A stretch of DNA of 64,000 nucleotides from assembly GCF_000744705.1 (NCBI RefSeq), contig NZ_JQML01000001.1, positions 6,396,017 to 6,460,016 on the forward strand, in the 5' to 3' direction. The notes below the pieces were generated by a model. The model worked only from the letters and a program-made list of their open reading frames with translations. It had not been told where the DNA came from and searched no databases. How positions within the stretch are numbered: the first letter of the stretch is position 1; every line of letters starts with the position of its first letter. Below are positions 8,353-17,508 of the stretch, in pieces. The stretch comes from Streptacidiphilus albus JL83. Lineage in GTDB: Bacteria > Actinomycetota > Actinomycetes > Streptomycetales > Streptomycetaceae. Made by a program: the position numbers and the translations under genes.

Positions 8353-8448
8353 CTAGCCGGCCGTACAGAGCGCGCCCAGGTACCTGACCAGGTCCAGATG
8401 GGCGCGGCGTACCAGCGCGACGCTGGTCAGCCCGGGTGCGGACAGCAT
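8353..8448 (-). CDS. Probable leader peptide (31 aa) upstream of cysteine dioxygenase
   Basis: This tiny ORF encodes 31 residues whose second half, ALVRRAHLDLVRYLGALC, fits the streptomycete putative-leader-peptide pattern (LVxRxHxDLxRxxxxxC close to the C-terminus) that I know from sequences ahead of sulfur-metabolism genes. A single cysteine is the fourth residue from the end, which would suit ribosome stalling when charged tRNA-Cys is scarce. A hairpin overlaps its stop. The ribosome binding site is weak. The frame is open further upstream, but only this part carries the family pattern. Its role as an attenuator is inferred. Confidence 0.65.
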   Translation of the reverse strand: MLSAPGLTSVALVRRAHLDLVRYLGALCTAG

Positions 8449-8587
8449 TCCGACGTCCCGGGGGGCAACGCTCGAGCCCTCCGCGGAAACTCCGAGTGGC
8501 CGATGCCACCTGCACTGCTGCCGCATGGTCGTCAGTGAAGCATGGGGCTGCATGATCGTCAAGGCTGCGCGGGCCGCTGACCGGCTG

Positions 8588-10297
8588 TCATTCCCGGCCC
8601 CGGTCGGCGGCGACCCGGTCGGAGGGAACCCGGTCCGCGGCGACCCGCTCGGCACTGCCGCGGTCCGCCGGTCCCCGGGAGCGGCCGCCACCGGCGGTCC
8701 GGGCCGAGGCCCGCGCCGACGCCCGGGTGGGGGTGGCGGCGCGCGGGGTGGGCAGCTCCGCGTGGCTGCCCCGGGCGCGGTCGGCCAGGGTCCACAGGTC
8801 GTCCGGATGGCAGCCGCGCAGCGCCGCGACCAGGTGCCCGTCCGGGCGGATCAGCAGCACCGTGTGCGGGACCGCCCCCGGGTAGGCCTCGGTGACCAGC
8901 AGTTCCGCCGGTAGCGGCAGGCTCTCGGTGGCCTCGGTGAGCTGCGGCATCAGGCCCGCGCCGAGCCAGTACTCGCTGGACCACACCGCCGTTCCGGGGG
9001 CGACCAGGACCACCAGGAACCCGCGTCCCAGCCGGGCCCGGAGCCGGTCGGCGCTGCCGTCCAGGCCGACCACCGGCACGTCGGTGACCAGTACGCCGGG
9101 ACTGGTGGGGGAGAGCGAGGGGCTGAGCGCGGCCCGCCCGCCGTCCGGGTAGGCCGGGGCCGAGCCGAGCCGGCCGGTGCCGAGGCTGCCGTCCGACAGC
9201 AGGGCCGCGTTGCGGCGCAGCGAGCCGGAGAGCACGCTGCGCCGGGCTTCCAGCAGCGGCGTGCTGGGCTGCAGCAGCGGCCGGGCCTGGTCGACCGAGC
9301 GCAGCCGGGCGATGACCGAGCCGCGCCGCTCCTGCTGGTAGCTGGTGAGCAGTTGCTCGGGGGCGCAGTTGTGCCAGACCAGGGCGAGCTTCCAGGCGAG
9401 GTTGTCGGCGTCGCGCAGCCCCTCGTCCAGGTTCTGCATGCCCAGCGAGCCGAGCAGGTGCGCGGCGTCGCCGGCCAGGAACACCCGCCCGGACTGGAAG
9501 CGCGCGGCCAGCCGCTGCTGGACCAGGTAGTCGGTGCTGGCGATCAGCTCGTAGGGCGGCACCGCGCCGTCGTTCCAGCCGGCCAGGGTCGCCCGCAGGT
9601 GTTCGACCAGCGCGTCCGGGGTGAGCGCCGGCTGCCGGACCGGCAGCCGCCAGTCGAGCCGCCAGACGCCGTCCGGCAGCGGGCGGGCGGTGGCCTCTCG
9701 GCTCCCCGCCGTCTGCGGCGGGTCGCGGTGCAGCCGGGCCTCGCCGGGGAAGGGCAGGTCGGTCCGGACGGTGGCGACCGCGTAGTGGTCGGCGGCGGCG
9801 TGTCCGGGGAAGCGGATCTTCAGCTGCCGGCGCACCGTCGACCGCGGCCCGTCGCAGCCGACCAGCTGGCTGCCGCGCCACCAGGTGCGCTCGGTACGGA
9901 CGTTGACCCCGTCCGGGTCCTGTTCCAGCTCGGCGACGGCGGAGTCGTGGACCAGCTGCACCAGCGGCGAGGCCGAGACGGCGTCCCGCAGTCCGCGCTG
10001 CAGCCGGTGCTGGGAGAGGTGCAGCACCTTGCCCGGGTCGAGCGGCAGGTGCGCCAGTTCGCGGTTGCGGCGCAGCGTGCGCCAGCCGTTCCAGCTGTAG
10101 CCGTCGGCGGCGACCCGCTGGTAGCCGACGCGGGCCAGCAGGTCGATGGTGTCGGCGCGGAGCACGCTGGAACGGACGCCCTCGGGGTGCACGCCGCTGC
10201 CCTCGTCCAGGACCACGGTCGGCACCTGGTGCCGGGCGAGGGCCAGGGCCAGGGTCAGGCCGACCGGACCGGCGCCGGCGATGATCACGGGATCCAC
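8588..10297 (-). CDS. FAD-dependent aromatic hydroxylase (PheA/TfdB family)
   Basis: This 569-residue flavoprotein monooxygenase has the dinucleotide-binding start IIAGAGPVGLTLALALA, the VGCDGPRSTVRRQL (DG) motif, and the VFLAGDAAHLLGSLGMQNL (GD) motif, the pattern of class A NAD(P)H-dependent hydroxylases acting on phenols and polyketide aromatics. A thioredoxin-fold C-terminal domain follows. The last 35 residues are Arg/Ala/Asp repeats (variants of VAADR). The GTG at 10297 has a strong AAGGAGGG six bases upstream; earlier in-frame codons lack one. It stands alone, so the substrate is unknown. Confidence 0.88.
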   Translation of the reverse strand: MDPVIIAGAGPVGLTLALALARHQVPTVVLDEGSGVHPEGVRSSVLRADTIDLLARVGYQRVAADGYSWNGWRTLRRNRELAHLPLDPGKVLHLSQHRLQRGLRDAVSASPLVQLVHDSAVAELEQDPDGVNVRTERTWWRGSQLVGCDGPRSTVRRQLKIRFPGHAAADHYAVATVRTDLPFPGEARLHRDPPQTAGSREATARPLPDGVWRLDWRLPVRQPALTPDALVEHLRATLAGWNDGAVPPYELIASTDYLVQQRLAARFQSGRVFLAGDAAHLLGSLGMQNLDEGLRDADNLAWKLALVWHNCAPEQLLTSYQQERRGSVIARLRSVDQARPLLQPSTPLLEARRSVLSGSLRRNAALLSDGSLGTGRLGSAPAYPDGGRAALSPSLSPTSPGVLVTDVPVVGLDGSADRLRARLGRGFLVVLVAPGTAVWSSEYWLGAGLMPQLTEATESLPLPAELLVTEAYPGAVPHTVLLIRPDGHLVAALRGCHPDDLWTLADRARGSHAELPTPRAATPTRASARASARTAGGGRSRGPADRGSAERVAADRVPSDRVAADRGRE

Positions 10298-10444
10298 GGC
10301 CGTCCCTCCTTGGACGTGCGGGTTCCGCCACGGGCTGCGCCAGTCATAACGAGCACTGCAACAGATCAGCTGGTGCGACGTCAAGCAGCAACGGGTGTAC
10401 GCCGGTTCGTGGCGCGCTCGGACGCGCGCCGCCGCAGGTGCATG

Positions 10445-11182
10445 TCAGCGCAGTCGGGCCCGGGCCAGGTAGTCCTGCGCTCGGGAGGTGCGCGGGGTGG
10501 TGAAGAACTCGTCCGGCGAGGACTGCTCGATGATCCGCCCGCCGTCCATGAAGACCACGCGGTCGGCGGTGGAGCGGGCGAAGCCCAGTTCGTCGGTGGC
10601 GGCCAGCAGGGTCATGCCCGCCGCGGCCAGCTCGCGCGCCAGCTCCGGGGAGAGCACCGGGACCGGCTCGTCGAACAGCAGCAGCTTGGGCTCCCCGGCC
10701 AGCGCCCGCGCGGTCGCCACCCGCCGCTGCTCCTCCTCCGACAGCTCCCAGGGGTACCGGGCCTCGTGCTGGGCGACCTCGAACTGCTCCAGCAGGGCGT
10801 GCGCCCGGCGCTTCGCCCCCGGGGTGGCCGGCTGCCACCAGCGCAGCCGGGCGAGGGCGACGTTCTCCAGCACGGTGCTGTTGGCGGTGAGGTCGAACGG
10901 CGGGACCACCACGCCGATGCCGGCCCGCGCCCGGGCCAGCAGCCGGCCGCGCCGGGGCAGGGCCTGGCCGTCGAAGGTGATCCGGCCCGAGTCGATCCGC
11001 TCCCGGCCGTTGATCGCCCGGCAGAGCAGCGACTTCCCGGAGTCGGCCGGGCCGAGCACCGCGACCACCTCGCCCCGGCCCAGGTCGAGGTCGATGTCGT
11101 TGAGCACCTGCCGCATGCCGACGTGCTTGCTGACACCTCGCAGCTGCAGCAGCGAGCCGGTCTCGGCCGCGTGCTGCGCCAT
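10445..11182 (-). CDS. gluA: GluA-like ABC ATPase with degenerate catalytic motifs
   Basis: The overall sequence aligns well with GluA, the ATPase of the GluABCD glutamate importer, for example DIDLDLGRGEVVAVLGP and TADRVVFMDGGRIIE. Walker A (GPADSGKS) and Walker B (LLLFDEP) are kept. However, the Q-loop reads VVVPPFDL instead of VFQ-FNL, the signature LSGGQ is LSEEE, the D-loop SALD is PVLS, the switch histidine of THEMGFAR is aspartate (TDELGFAR), and about seven residues are missing before it. No gluB, gluC or gluD lies beside it. It probably cannot run a normal ATPase cycle. The frame is otherwise intact. Confidence 0.85.
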   Translation of the reverse strand: MAQHAAETGSLLQLRGVSKHVGMRQVLNDIDLDLGRGEVVAVLGPADSGKSLLCRAINGRERIDSGRITFDGQALPRRGRLLARARAGIGVVVPPFDLTANSTVLENVALARLRWWQPATPGAKRRAHALLEQFEVAQHEARYPWELSEEEQRRVATARALAGEPKLLLFDEPVPVLSPELARELAAAGMTLLAATDELGFARSTADRVVFMDGGRIIEQSSPDEFFTTPRTSRAQDYLARARLR

Positions 11183-11452
11183 CACAGGGCTCCAAGGGGA
11201 TCGGGACGGGAACCGGCGGCGACGGGGGCTCCCACGTCGTCGGTTTCGAAGACCAACGATATGCCCGCTGTGTGCGGTCCTTCCGGTTTCTGAGCTGGAT
11301 TTGAGGATTCTGGCCTGCTGATCGTCGCAGCTGGGTAACGGTCCACCCACCGGACGGCGGCAGCTCTTGACCTCGGGGGGTCCTCCGGGGTGGGGTCTAG
11401 TAGCCGCCGACCGGCCCGACACCCCACAGGACGAAGCAACAGGAGAGACGAC

Positions 11453-12223
11453 ATGCGCCTGCTCCTCGTGGAGGACGACGACCATGTGGCGGCCGCGCTG
11501 GTCACGGTCCTCACCAAGCACGGTTTCGAGGTACGCCACGCCCGCACCGGCAACGAGGCGCTGGACGCCCTCGTCCCCGACGGCCGCGGCCCCTACCGGG
11601 TGGTGCTGCTCGACCTGGGGCTGCCCGACCGGGACGGCTTCGACGTCTGCGGACAGATCCGGCACCGCGGCGGCATTCCGGTGATCATGGTCACCGCCCG
11701 CTCCGACATCAACTCCCGCATCCACGGTCTGAACCTCGGCGCGGACGACTACGTCGTCAAGCCGTACGACATGGGCGAGCTGCTGGCCCGGATCCACGCC
11801 GTCGCCCGGCGCGGGGTCGCTCCGGCCGATCCGGGCGTGCCGCCCGCCGAGCGGGAGACGACGGCCGCGCGGCTGAGCCGGCTCAGCGGCCTGGTGCTGG
11901 ACGCCGACGCCCGCCGGGCCCTGGTCCACGGTCGCCCGGTGGCGCTGACCCGCAAGGAGTACGACCTGCTCGGGCTGCTGGCGCAGAGCCCCGGTGTGGT
12001 CATCCGCCGCGAGCAGATCATCAGCGAGGTCTGGCGCAGCAGCTGGGAGGGGACCGCCCGGACGCTGGAGGTGCACGTCGCCTCGCTGCGGCAGAAGCTG
12101 GCGGTGCCTTCGCTGATCGAGACCGTGCGCGGGATCGGCTACCGGCTGGTGCTGCCGCCGGAGCCGACGGAGCGGGCCGAGCCGGCCGGCCCCGGCCCCG
12201 GCCCCGGCCCCGGCCCCGGCTGA
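11453..12223 (+). CDS. gluR: OmpR-family response regulator (GluR-type)
   Basis: The receiver domain (residues 1-115) has the acidic pair EDDD, the phospho-acceptor aspartate in LLDLGLPDRDGF, and the lysine of DDYVVKPYD. The C-terminal OmpR/PhoB winged helix contains LTRKEYDLLGLLAQSPG and the recognition region RTLEVHVASLRQKL. A run of GP repeats forms the last ten residues. The ATG at 11453 is preceded by AGGAGAG. Position next to a gluA-like gene matches GluR of S. coelicolor, which controls glutamate uptake; assignment of the signal is by synteny. The stop overlaps the kinase start as TGATG. Confidence 0.88.
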   Translation: MRLLLVEDDDHVAAALVTVLTKHGFEVRHARTGNEALDALVPDGRGPYRVVLLDLGLPDRDGFDVCGQIRHRGGIPVIMVTARSDINSRIHGLNLGADDYVVKPYDMGELLARIHAVARRGVAPADPGVPPAERETTAARLSRLSGLVLDADARRALVHGRPVALTRKEYDLLGLLAQSPGVVIRREQIISEVWRSSWEGTARTLEVHVASLRQKLAVPSLIETVRGIGYRLVLPPEPTERAEPAGPGPGPGPGPG

Positions 12224-13650
12224 TGCGCACCCGGCTGCTCGGGATCCTGCTCGCGCTGATGGCCTGCGTGCTGGTCGCGCTCGGCCTGCCGCTGGCCGTC
12301 AGCGAGGCCGCGGCCGGCCAGCAGCAGGTGCTGGTGGACCGGATGGACGACACCGCCCGCTTCGCCGAGCTCGCGCAGAACCCGCTCGGCCAGTCCGGCA
12401 CGGCCACCGCGACCGAGCAGCTCCGCACCCTCGACTCGGAGACCGAGCGCTACTACGACGTCTACGGCAGCCCGGTCGGGGTGTTCGAGCTCGACGGCCA
12501 GCCGCTGACCGCCGACCCGGTCTCGTGGACCGACGCCGACCGGGGCATCAGCGCCCGGGCCTTCAGCGAGGCCCTGGACGGTCGGCGCAGCGCCAACCCG
12601 GCGCAGGTCTGGCCGTGGCAGACCGGCCGGATGCTGGTGGTGGCCTCGCCGGTGGTCTGGGACGGCGACGTGGTCGCGGTGGTGGTGACCGAGGCGCCGA
12701 CCGACGCCCTGCGGGCGCTCGAACTGCGGGAGTGGCTGGTGCTCGCGGGCGGCGAGGCGGCGGCCGTGCTGGTGGCCGTGGCCGCGGCGGCGCTGCTGAC
12801 CGGCTGGGTGCTGCGTCCGGTCCAGGACCTCGACAAGGTGGCCCACGACATCGCCACCGGGCGGCTGGCCTCCCGGGTCGCCCCGGCCGGCGGGCCGCCC
12901 GAACTGCGGCGGCTGGCACGGGCCTTCAACGAGATGGCGGACCATGTCGAGCTGGTCCTGGACCAGCAGCGGGCGTTCGTCGCGGACGCCTCGCACCAGC
13001 TGCGCAATCCGCTGGCCGCGCTGATGCTCCGGGTCGAGCTGATGGGGATGGAGCTGCCGGAGGGCACCGAGGCGGAGCTGGCCGGCGTCCGGGTCGAGGG
13101 ACGGCGGCTGGCCCAGGTGCTGGACGACCTGCTGGGCCTGGCCGTGGCCGAGCACGCGAGCCCGGCCGGCGGGCCGACCGACCTGGTCCGGCTGGCGGTG
13201 GAACGCGCCGACGGCTGGCGCCCGCTCGGGCTGGAGCGAGGGGTGGAGCTGCGCTGCGAGGTCCCGGACCAGCCGCTCCTGGGGCTGGCCGAACCGGTGG
13301 CCTTCGGCAGCGCGCTGGACGCGGTGGTCGACAATGCGCTGAAGTTCACCCCCCGCGGCGGCCGGGTCACGGTGTCGGTGACGGCCGACGCCGACCAGGT
13401 CGCGGTGGCCGTCGCCGACACCGGCCCGGGGATCACCGAGGAGGAGCGCGAGCGGATCGGCGACCGCTTCTGGCGCAGCCCCAGGCAGCAGAACTCGGAG
13501 GGTTCGGGCCTGGGCCTGTCGATCGCCAGGACCCTGCTCGCGGCCTCCGGCGGCACGCTGACCTTCGCCCCGCGCGAGCCGGGCGCCGAGGCCGGTGGGA
13601 CCGGCGGTCCCACCGGGCTGGTCGTCACCCTGGCCGTGCCGAGGGCGTGA
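12223..13650 (+). CDS. gluK: Sensor histidine kinase (GluK-type)
   Basis: This 475-residue membrane kinase has an N-terminal helix, a periplasmic loop of about 140 residues, a second helix near residues 170-195, a HAMP linker (LRPVQDLDKVAHDIATG), an H-box with DASHQLRNPLAAL, an N-box DAVVDNALKF, and G-boxes DTGPGIT and EGSGLGLSIA. All catalytic elements are present. It would autophosphorylate and pass phosphate to the adjacent regulator. Synteny points to GluK, a glutamate sensor, although the transporter it would control is incomplete here. Confidence 0.88.
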   Translation: MRTRLLGILLALMACVLVALGLPLAVSEAAAGQQQVLVDRMDDTARFAELAQNPLGQSGTATATEQLRTLDSETERYYDVYGSPVGVFELDGQPLTADPVSWTDADRGISARAFSEALDGRRSANPAQVWPWQTGRMLVVASPVVWDGDVVAVVVTEAPTDALRALELREWLVLAGGEAAAVLVAVAAAALLTGWVLRPVQDLDKVAHDIATGRLASRVAPAGGPPELRRLARAFNEMADHVELVLDQQRAFVADASHQLRNPLAALMLRVELMGMELPEGTEAELAGVRVEGRRLAQVLDDLLGLAVAEHASPAGGPTDLVRLAVERADGWRPLGLERGVELRCEVPDQPLLGLAEPVAFGSALDAVVDNALKFTPRGGRVTVSVTADADQVAVAVADTGPGITEEERERIGDRFWRSPRQQNSEGSGLGLSIARTLLAASGGTLTFAPREPGAEAGGTGGPTGLVVTLAVPRA

Positions 13651-13680
13651 CCGGGGCACGGCGTCCGGGCGCGGAACCGG

Positions 13681-14490
13681 TCACACCCGGCACAGCACCT
13701 CGCCGTGCGGGATGGTGAACCAGGCGTCCTCGTCGGCGGCCCAGGTCAGCCAGGCCTGCGACAGCCGGGCCAGGTCCTCCGGGGTCGCCAGGCCGCTCTC
13801 GACCGCGCGCTCGGACAGCGGGGCGGTGACGATCCGCTCCGACCACAGCCCGCCCCACCAGGCGCGCTGGACGTCACCGGTGTAGCACCAGGTGGAGGCG
13901 GTGGAGGTGATGTCGGTGAAGCCCGCCTCGCGGGCCCAGGCGCGCATCCGGCGTCCGGCGTCCGGCTCGCCGCCGTTGTCGCGGGCGACGGCGCAGTACA
14001 GCTGCTGCCACTCGGTCAGGTCCGGGATCTCCGGGTACCAGAAGAAGGCGCTGTAGTCCGAGTCGCGGGCGGCGACCACGCCGCCGGGCCGACAGACCCG
14101 GCGCATCTCGCGCAGTGCCTGGACCGGGTCGGCGACGTGCTGCAGCACCTGGTGGGCGTGGACCACGTCGAAGGAGTCGTCGGCGAAGGGCAGCGCGTGC
14201 ACGTCGCCGACCTCGAAGGCCACATTGGTGACGCCCTCCTCGGCCGCGTGCTGGGCGGCCTGCTCCAGGATGCCGGGCGCGTTCTCCAGCCCGGTCACCC
14301 GGCCGGGGGCGACCAGTTTGGCCAGGTCGGCGGTGATGGTGCCGGGTCCGCAGCCCACGTCCAGCAGTTCCTGGCCCGGCTTCAGCTCGGGCAGCAGGTA
14401 GGCGGCCGAGTTCTGCGCGGTGCGCCAGGTGTGGGAGCGCAGCACGGCGGCGTGGTGGCCGTGGGTGTAGGTGGCGTTCTTCGCAGACAT
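13681..14490 (-). CDS. SAM-dependent class I methyltransferase
   Basis: The protein of 269 residues has the UbiE/Methyltransf_11 pattern: motif I LLDVGCGPGTITADLA, motif II around VGDVHALPFADDSFDVVHA, and LREMRRVCRPGGVVAARDSD. The C-terminal third contains conserved Trp/Asp residues seen in streptomycete homologues, but the substrate is unknown. It faces away from the hydrolase at 14686, leaving a 195-bp divergent control region that contains a small inverted repeat TCTCG-N5-CGAGA (14548-14562). Confidence 0.88.
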   Translation of the reverse strand: MSAKNATYTHGHHAAVLRSHTWRTAQNSAAYLLPELKPGQELLDVGCGPGTITADLAKLVAPGRVTGLENAPGILEQAAQHAAEEGVTNVAFEVGDVHALPFADDSFDVVHAHQVLQHVADPVQALREMRRVCRPGGVVAARDSDYSAFFWYPEIPDLTEWQQLYCAVARDNGGEPDAGRRMRAWAREAGFTDITSTASTWCYTGDVQRAWWGGLWSERIVTAPLSERAVESGLATPEDLARLSQAWLTWAADEDAWFTIPHGEVLCRV

Positions 14491-14685
14491 GGCGGTCCTC
14501 CTGGTGGACGGTCAGCAGTGCTCCGTTGCACATCACTTTAGAAGTCGTCTCGTAAGGCGAGAAGATCCGTCTCAGATAATGGATGCATGGGCCGAGGGTC
14601 GACCGGCCCCGGCGCCGTTTCCATTGACCGTGCCAGCAATCACTGACACATTGACGGATGAGAGTGTCGGCAGGGAGGGAGCCCG

Positions 14686-15642
14686 ATGATTCCCGAGGCG
14701 AGGGAGCACCGCGTCACGGCCGGAGACGTCGAACTGGCGGTGGTCGAGGCAGGTGACACCGACCGTCCGACGCTGCTGTTCGTCCACGGGTACCCGGACT
14801 GCAAACAGGTCTGGGAGCCGGTGATGACCAGGCTCGCCGCCTCGTACCACGTCGTCGCCTACGACGTCAGGGGCGCGGGCGCGTCCAGCGCGCCGGTCCC
14901 GCGGGTCGGGAGCTACCGGCTGGAGCGGCTGGAGGACGACCTGCTCGCGGTGCTGGACGCCCTCGCCCCGGCCGGACCGGTCCACCTGATCGGCCACGAC
15001 TGGGGCTCGGTCCAGGGCTGGGAGTTCGCCACCTCGCCCCGGCTGCGCGGCGGTCTCGCCTCGTTCACCAGCATCTCCGGCCCCTGCCTGGACCACTTCG
15101 GGATCTGGCTGGCCGACCGGCTGCACCGGCCGCTCGACCGCCGCCTGCTGGACGCACTCGGCCAGGGGCTGCGCTCCTGGTACGTCTACGCCCTGCACAC
15201 CCCCCGGCTGCCGGAGGCCCTCTGGCGAGGTCCGCTGGGACGCCGCTGGCCGGCCCTCCGCCGCCGGGTCGAGCGGCTGTCCGTGGCCGACGACCGGCCC
15301 TCGGCGACCCTGCCCGAGGACGCCGCCAACGGCGCCTGGCTCTACCGCGCCAACGTCCGCGAGCGGCTGCGGCACCCGCGTCCCGACCGGGTCGCGACCG
15401 TGCCGGTGCAACTGGTGGTCGCCGGGCGCGACCCCTACCTCTCGCCGCGCCTCTACGACGACCTGGACCGCTGGGCCCCGGTGCTGGTCCGCCGCACCGA
15501 GGACGCCGGGCACTGGCTGCCGCTGACCCGGCCGGACCGGTTGGCGCTCTGGATCAGCGAGTTCGTGGACGGCGTGCTGGACGGAACCGTCCCCTCCGTC
15601 TCGCCCGCGCCTGCCCCGGCGGTACGCTCGGTCCCGGACTGA
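14686..15642 (+). CDS. Alpha/beta hydrolase, epoxide-hydrolase type
   Basis: This 318-residue hydrolase has the oxyanion-region motif FVHGYPDCKQVW and the nucleophile elbow LIGHDWGSVQGWEF. The nucleophile is aspartate (G-x-D-x-G) rather than serine, as in epoxide hydrolases and haloalkane dehalogenases. The base histidine is in EDAGHWLPLTRPD. The reaction would open an epoxide or release a halide through an alkyl-enzyme ester; the substrate is unknown. A GGAGGGAG ribosome binding site precedes the ATG. A MerR regulator follows at once and may control it. Confidence 0.83.
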   Translation: MIPEAREHRVTAGDVELAVVEAGDTDRPTLLFVHGYPDCKQVWEPVMTRLAASYHVVAYDVRGAGASSAPVPRVGSYRLERLEDDLLAVLDALAPAGPVHLIGHDWGSVQGWEFATSPRLRGGLASFTSISGPCLDHFGIWLADRLHRPLDRRLLDALGQGLRSWYVYALHTPRLPEALWRGPLGRRWPALRRRVERLSVADDRPSATLPEDAANGAWLYRANVRERLRHPRPDRVATVPVQLVVAGRDPYLSPRLYDDLDRWAPVLVRRTEDAGHWLPLTRPDRLALWISEFVDGVLDGTVPSVSPAPAPAVRSVPD

Positions 15643-15679
15643 CGCACGGGTTCGCCGGGTGGGCGGGGGAGGGGGCGGC

Positions 15680-16510
15680 GTGCCGACAATGCCGCAGCAG
15701 CGCACGGAGTTCCGGATAGACGACCTGGCGCGGGCAGCCGGGACCACGGTGCGGAATGTCCGGGCCTACCAGGACCGGGGCCTGCTGCCGCCGGGGGACC
15801 GGCGCGGGCGCGCCAACGTCTACCACGAGTCCCATCTCGAACGGCTCCACCTGATCGCCCAACTCCTGGACCGGGGCCACACCCTGGCCGGAATCAAGGA
15901 ACTGCTCGACGCCTGGGAGAGCGGACGCGGGCTCGGCGGCGTGCTCGGGCTGGTCGCCGAGGTCACCGCGCCCTGGACCGACGAGGCACCGGAACGGTGC
16001 TCCCGCGAGGCCCTGGTCGCGGCCTTCGACGGAGTGGAGGACGCCCAGGCCATCGCCGCGGCGGTCCGGCTCGGGGTGCTCCAGCCCGAGGGCTCCGACT
16101 TCTTCCTGGTGCCCAATCCGAGCCTGCTGGCGGTGGGCGTGGAACTGCACGCGCTGGGCGTTCCGCTGCCCGCGATCCTGGACCACCTGGAGGAGCTGCG
16201 CGGGGACATCGGCCATCTGGCCCGCCGCTTCGTGGAGTTCAGCGCCGTCCACGTCTTCGTCCGCTATGCGGGACACCATCTCACCGACGCCGAGGCCGCC
16301 GAGGCCGTCGGCACGGTCCGGCGGCTCCGGCCGCTGGCCCAGTCCGCCGTGGACGCCGAACTGGCGCGGGCGATGCGGGCCGAGGCCACCCGGCTGCTCG
16401 AAGCCGCGGTCACCGGGCCGCGCCGCGACCGCCCGGCGGGACCGGGGGCCGGCGCCTCGTCCGCGGTCGGCGCCGGGGCGGCCGTCGGTCAGGGCTTGAC
16501 CGACACGTAG
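15680..16510 (+). CDS. MerR-family transcriptional regulator
   Basis: The N-terminal winged helix is typical of MerR: FRIDDLARAAGTTVRNVRAY, YQDRGLLPP and the second helix region ERLHLIAQLLDRGHTLAGI. The long C-terminal part (about 190 residues) is alpha-helical with no metal-binding cysteine cluster, so it likely binds an organic ligand or serves as a dimer and activation module. I prefer the GTG at 15680, which follows GGAGGGGG; an ATG lies three codons later. The 3' end overlaps the convergent TAXI receptor gene by 22 bp. Confidence 0.85.
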   Translation: MPTMPQQRTEFRIDDLARAAGTTVRNVRAYQDRGLLPPGDRRGRANVYHESHLERLHLIAQLLDRGHTLAGIKELLDAWESGRGLGGVLGLVAEVTAPWTDEAPERCSREALVAAFDGVEDAQAIAAAVRLGVLQPEGSDFFLVPNPSLLAVGVELHALGVPLPAILDHLEELRGDIGHLARRFVEFSAVHVFVRYAGHHLTDAEAAEAVGTVRRLRPLAQSAVDAELARAMRAEATRLLEAAVTGPRRDRPAGPGAGASSAVGAGAAVGQGLTDT

Positions 16511-17508
16511 TAGCGCCGGGCCCCCTCGGCCAGCGGCAGCGGATCCGTGTAGATCGCCGAGCGGATGTCCACCATCTGGGCCGAGTGCACCTGCTTGCCG
16601 ATCGCGTCCCGGCTGTCGATCAGCACGGCCGTCATCCGCTGCACCAGGCCCACCGGCACGTTCGCGCGGGTCACCATCAGGTTGGCGACGGCCAGGGTGG
16701 GCACCGGGTCGTCCGGCTGCATCCGCGGATAGGCGCTGGTGGGCATCGTCGAGCTGCGGTAGATCTGGGTGTTCCGCGCGCCCGGGTCCACCGCCGAGGC
16801 CAGCGCGTCCATCTGGGTCGCCAACTGGCCGAGCGGGATCAGCCGCACCTTCATCTGCTGGGACAGCGTGGTCACCGCCGAACTCGGCAGGCCGCCGGAC
16901 CAGAAGAAGGCGTCGATCCGGCCCTCGCGCAGCTGGGTCGCGCAGTCGTCGATGCCCAGCGGCGCCTCGGTCAGGTCGTTCGCGGTGAGGCCGGAGAGCT
17001 GCAGCACCCGGTCGGCGATCAGCGCCACCCCGGAGTCCGGCTGGCCGGTCCCGACCCGCATGCCGCGCAGGTCCTGGACCGAGCGGATCGGTGAGTCGGT
17101 CGGCACGACCAGTTGGACGTAGTCGTCGTAGAGCCGGCCCAGCGCCCGCAGGCTGCCCGCGCCCGGGCCGGTGAAGTGGGCGACCGCGTCGGCGGTGGCG
17201 ATGCCGAAGTCGTCGCGGCCGTCGACGATCCGCTCCAGGTTGTCCGGGCCGCCCTCGCTCGGGTCGAGCCGCAGGTCCACCCCGGACAGCTCGCGCTGGA
17301 CGATCGGCTTGAGCAGCGTCCCGTACAGGGCGTAGACGCCGCCGGTCGCACCGGTGGCCATGCCGTAGGTGCCCGCCGGGTAGGACACCCCGTCCGGTAC
17401 CGCCAGCCACCAGGCCAGCGCCGCGGCGACCAGCACCACCAGCGCCGTCATGGTGCGCACCAGGCGCGAATGCAGCGCGCGGCGCACGATTCCGGGGGCA
17501 GTCGACAT
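16489..17508 (-). CDS. TAXI-family TRAP transporter solute receptor
   Basis: This 339-residue protein has an uncleaved-looking membrane anchor (about residues 18-38) and then a TAXI binding domain: [34 protein letters not shown], and the C-terminal [21 protein letters not shown] block. TAXI receptors deliver substrates, often organic acids, to TRAP permeases. No DctM/DctQ permease gene is present nearby, so the receptor is an orphan in this window or works in sensing. It converges on the MerR gene. Confidence 0.87.
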   Translation of the reverse strand: MSTAPGIVRRALHSRLVRTMTALVVLVAAALAWWLAVPDGVSYPAGTYGMATGATGGVYALYGTLLKPIVQRELSGVDLRLDPSEGGPDNLERIVDGRDDFGIATADAVAHFTGPGAGSLRALGRLYDDYVQLVVPTDSPIRSVQDLRGMRVGTGQPDSGVALIADRVLQLSGLTANDLTEAPLGIDDCATQLREGRIDAFFWSGGLPSSAVTTLSQQMKVRLIPLGQLATQMDALASAVDPGARNTQIYRSSTMPTSAYPRMQPDDPVPTLAVANLMVTRANVPVGLVQRMTAVLIDSRDAIGKQVHSAQMVDIRSAIYTDPLPLAEGARRYYVSVKP

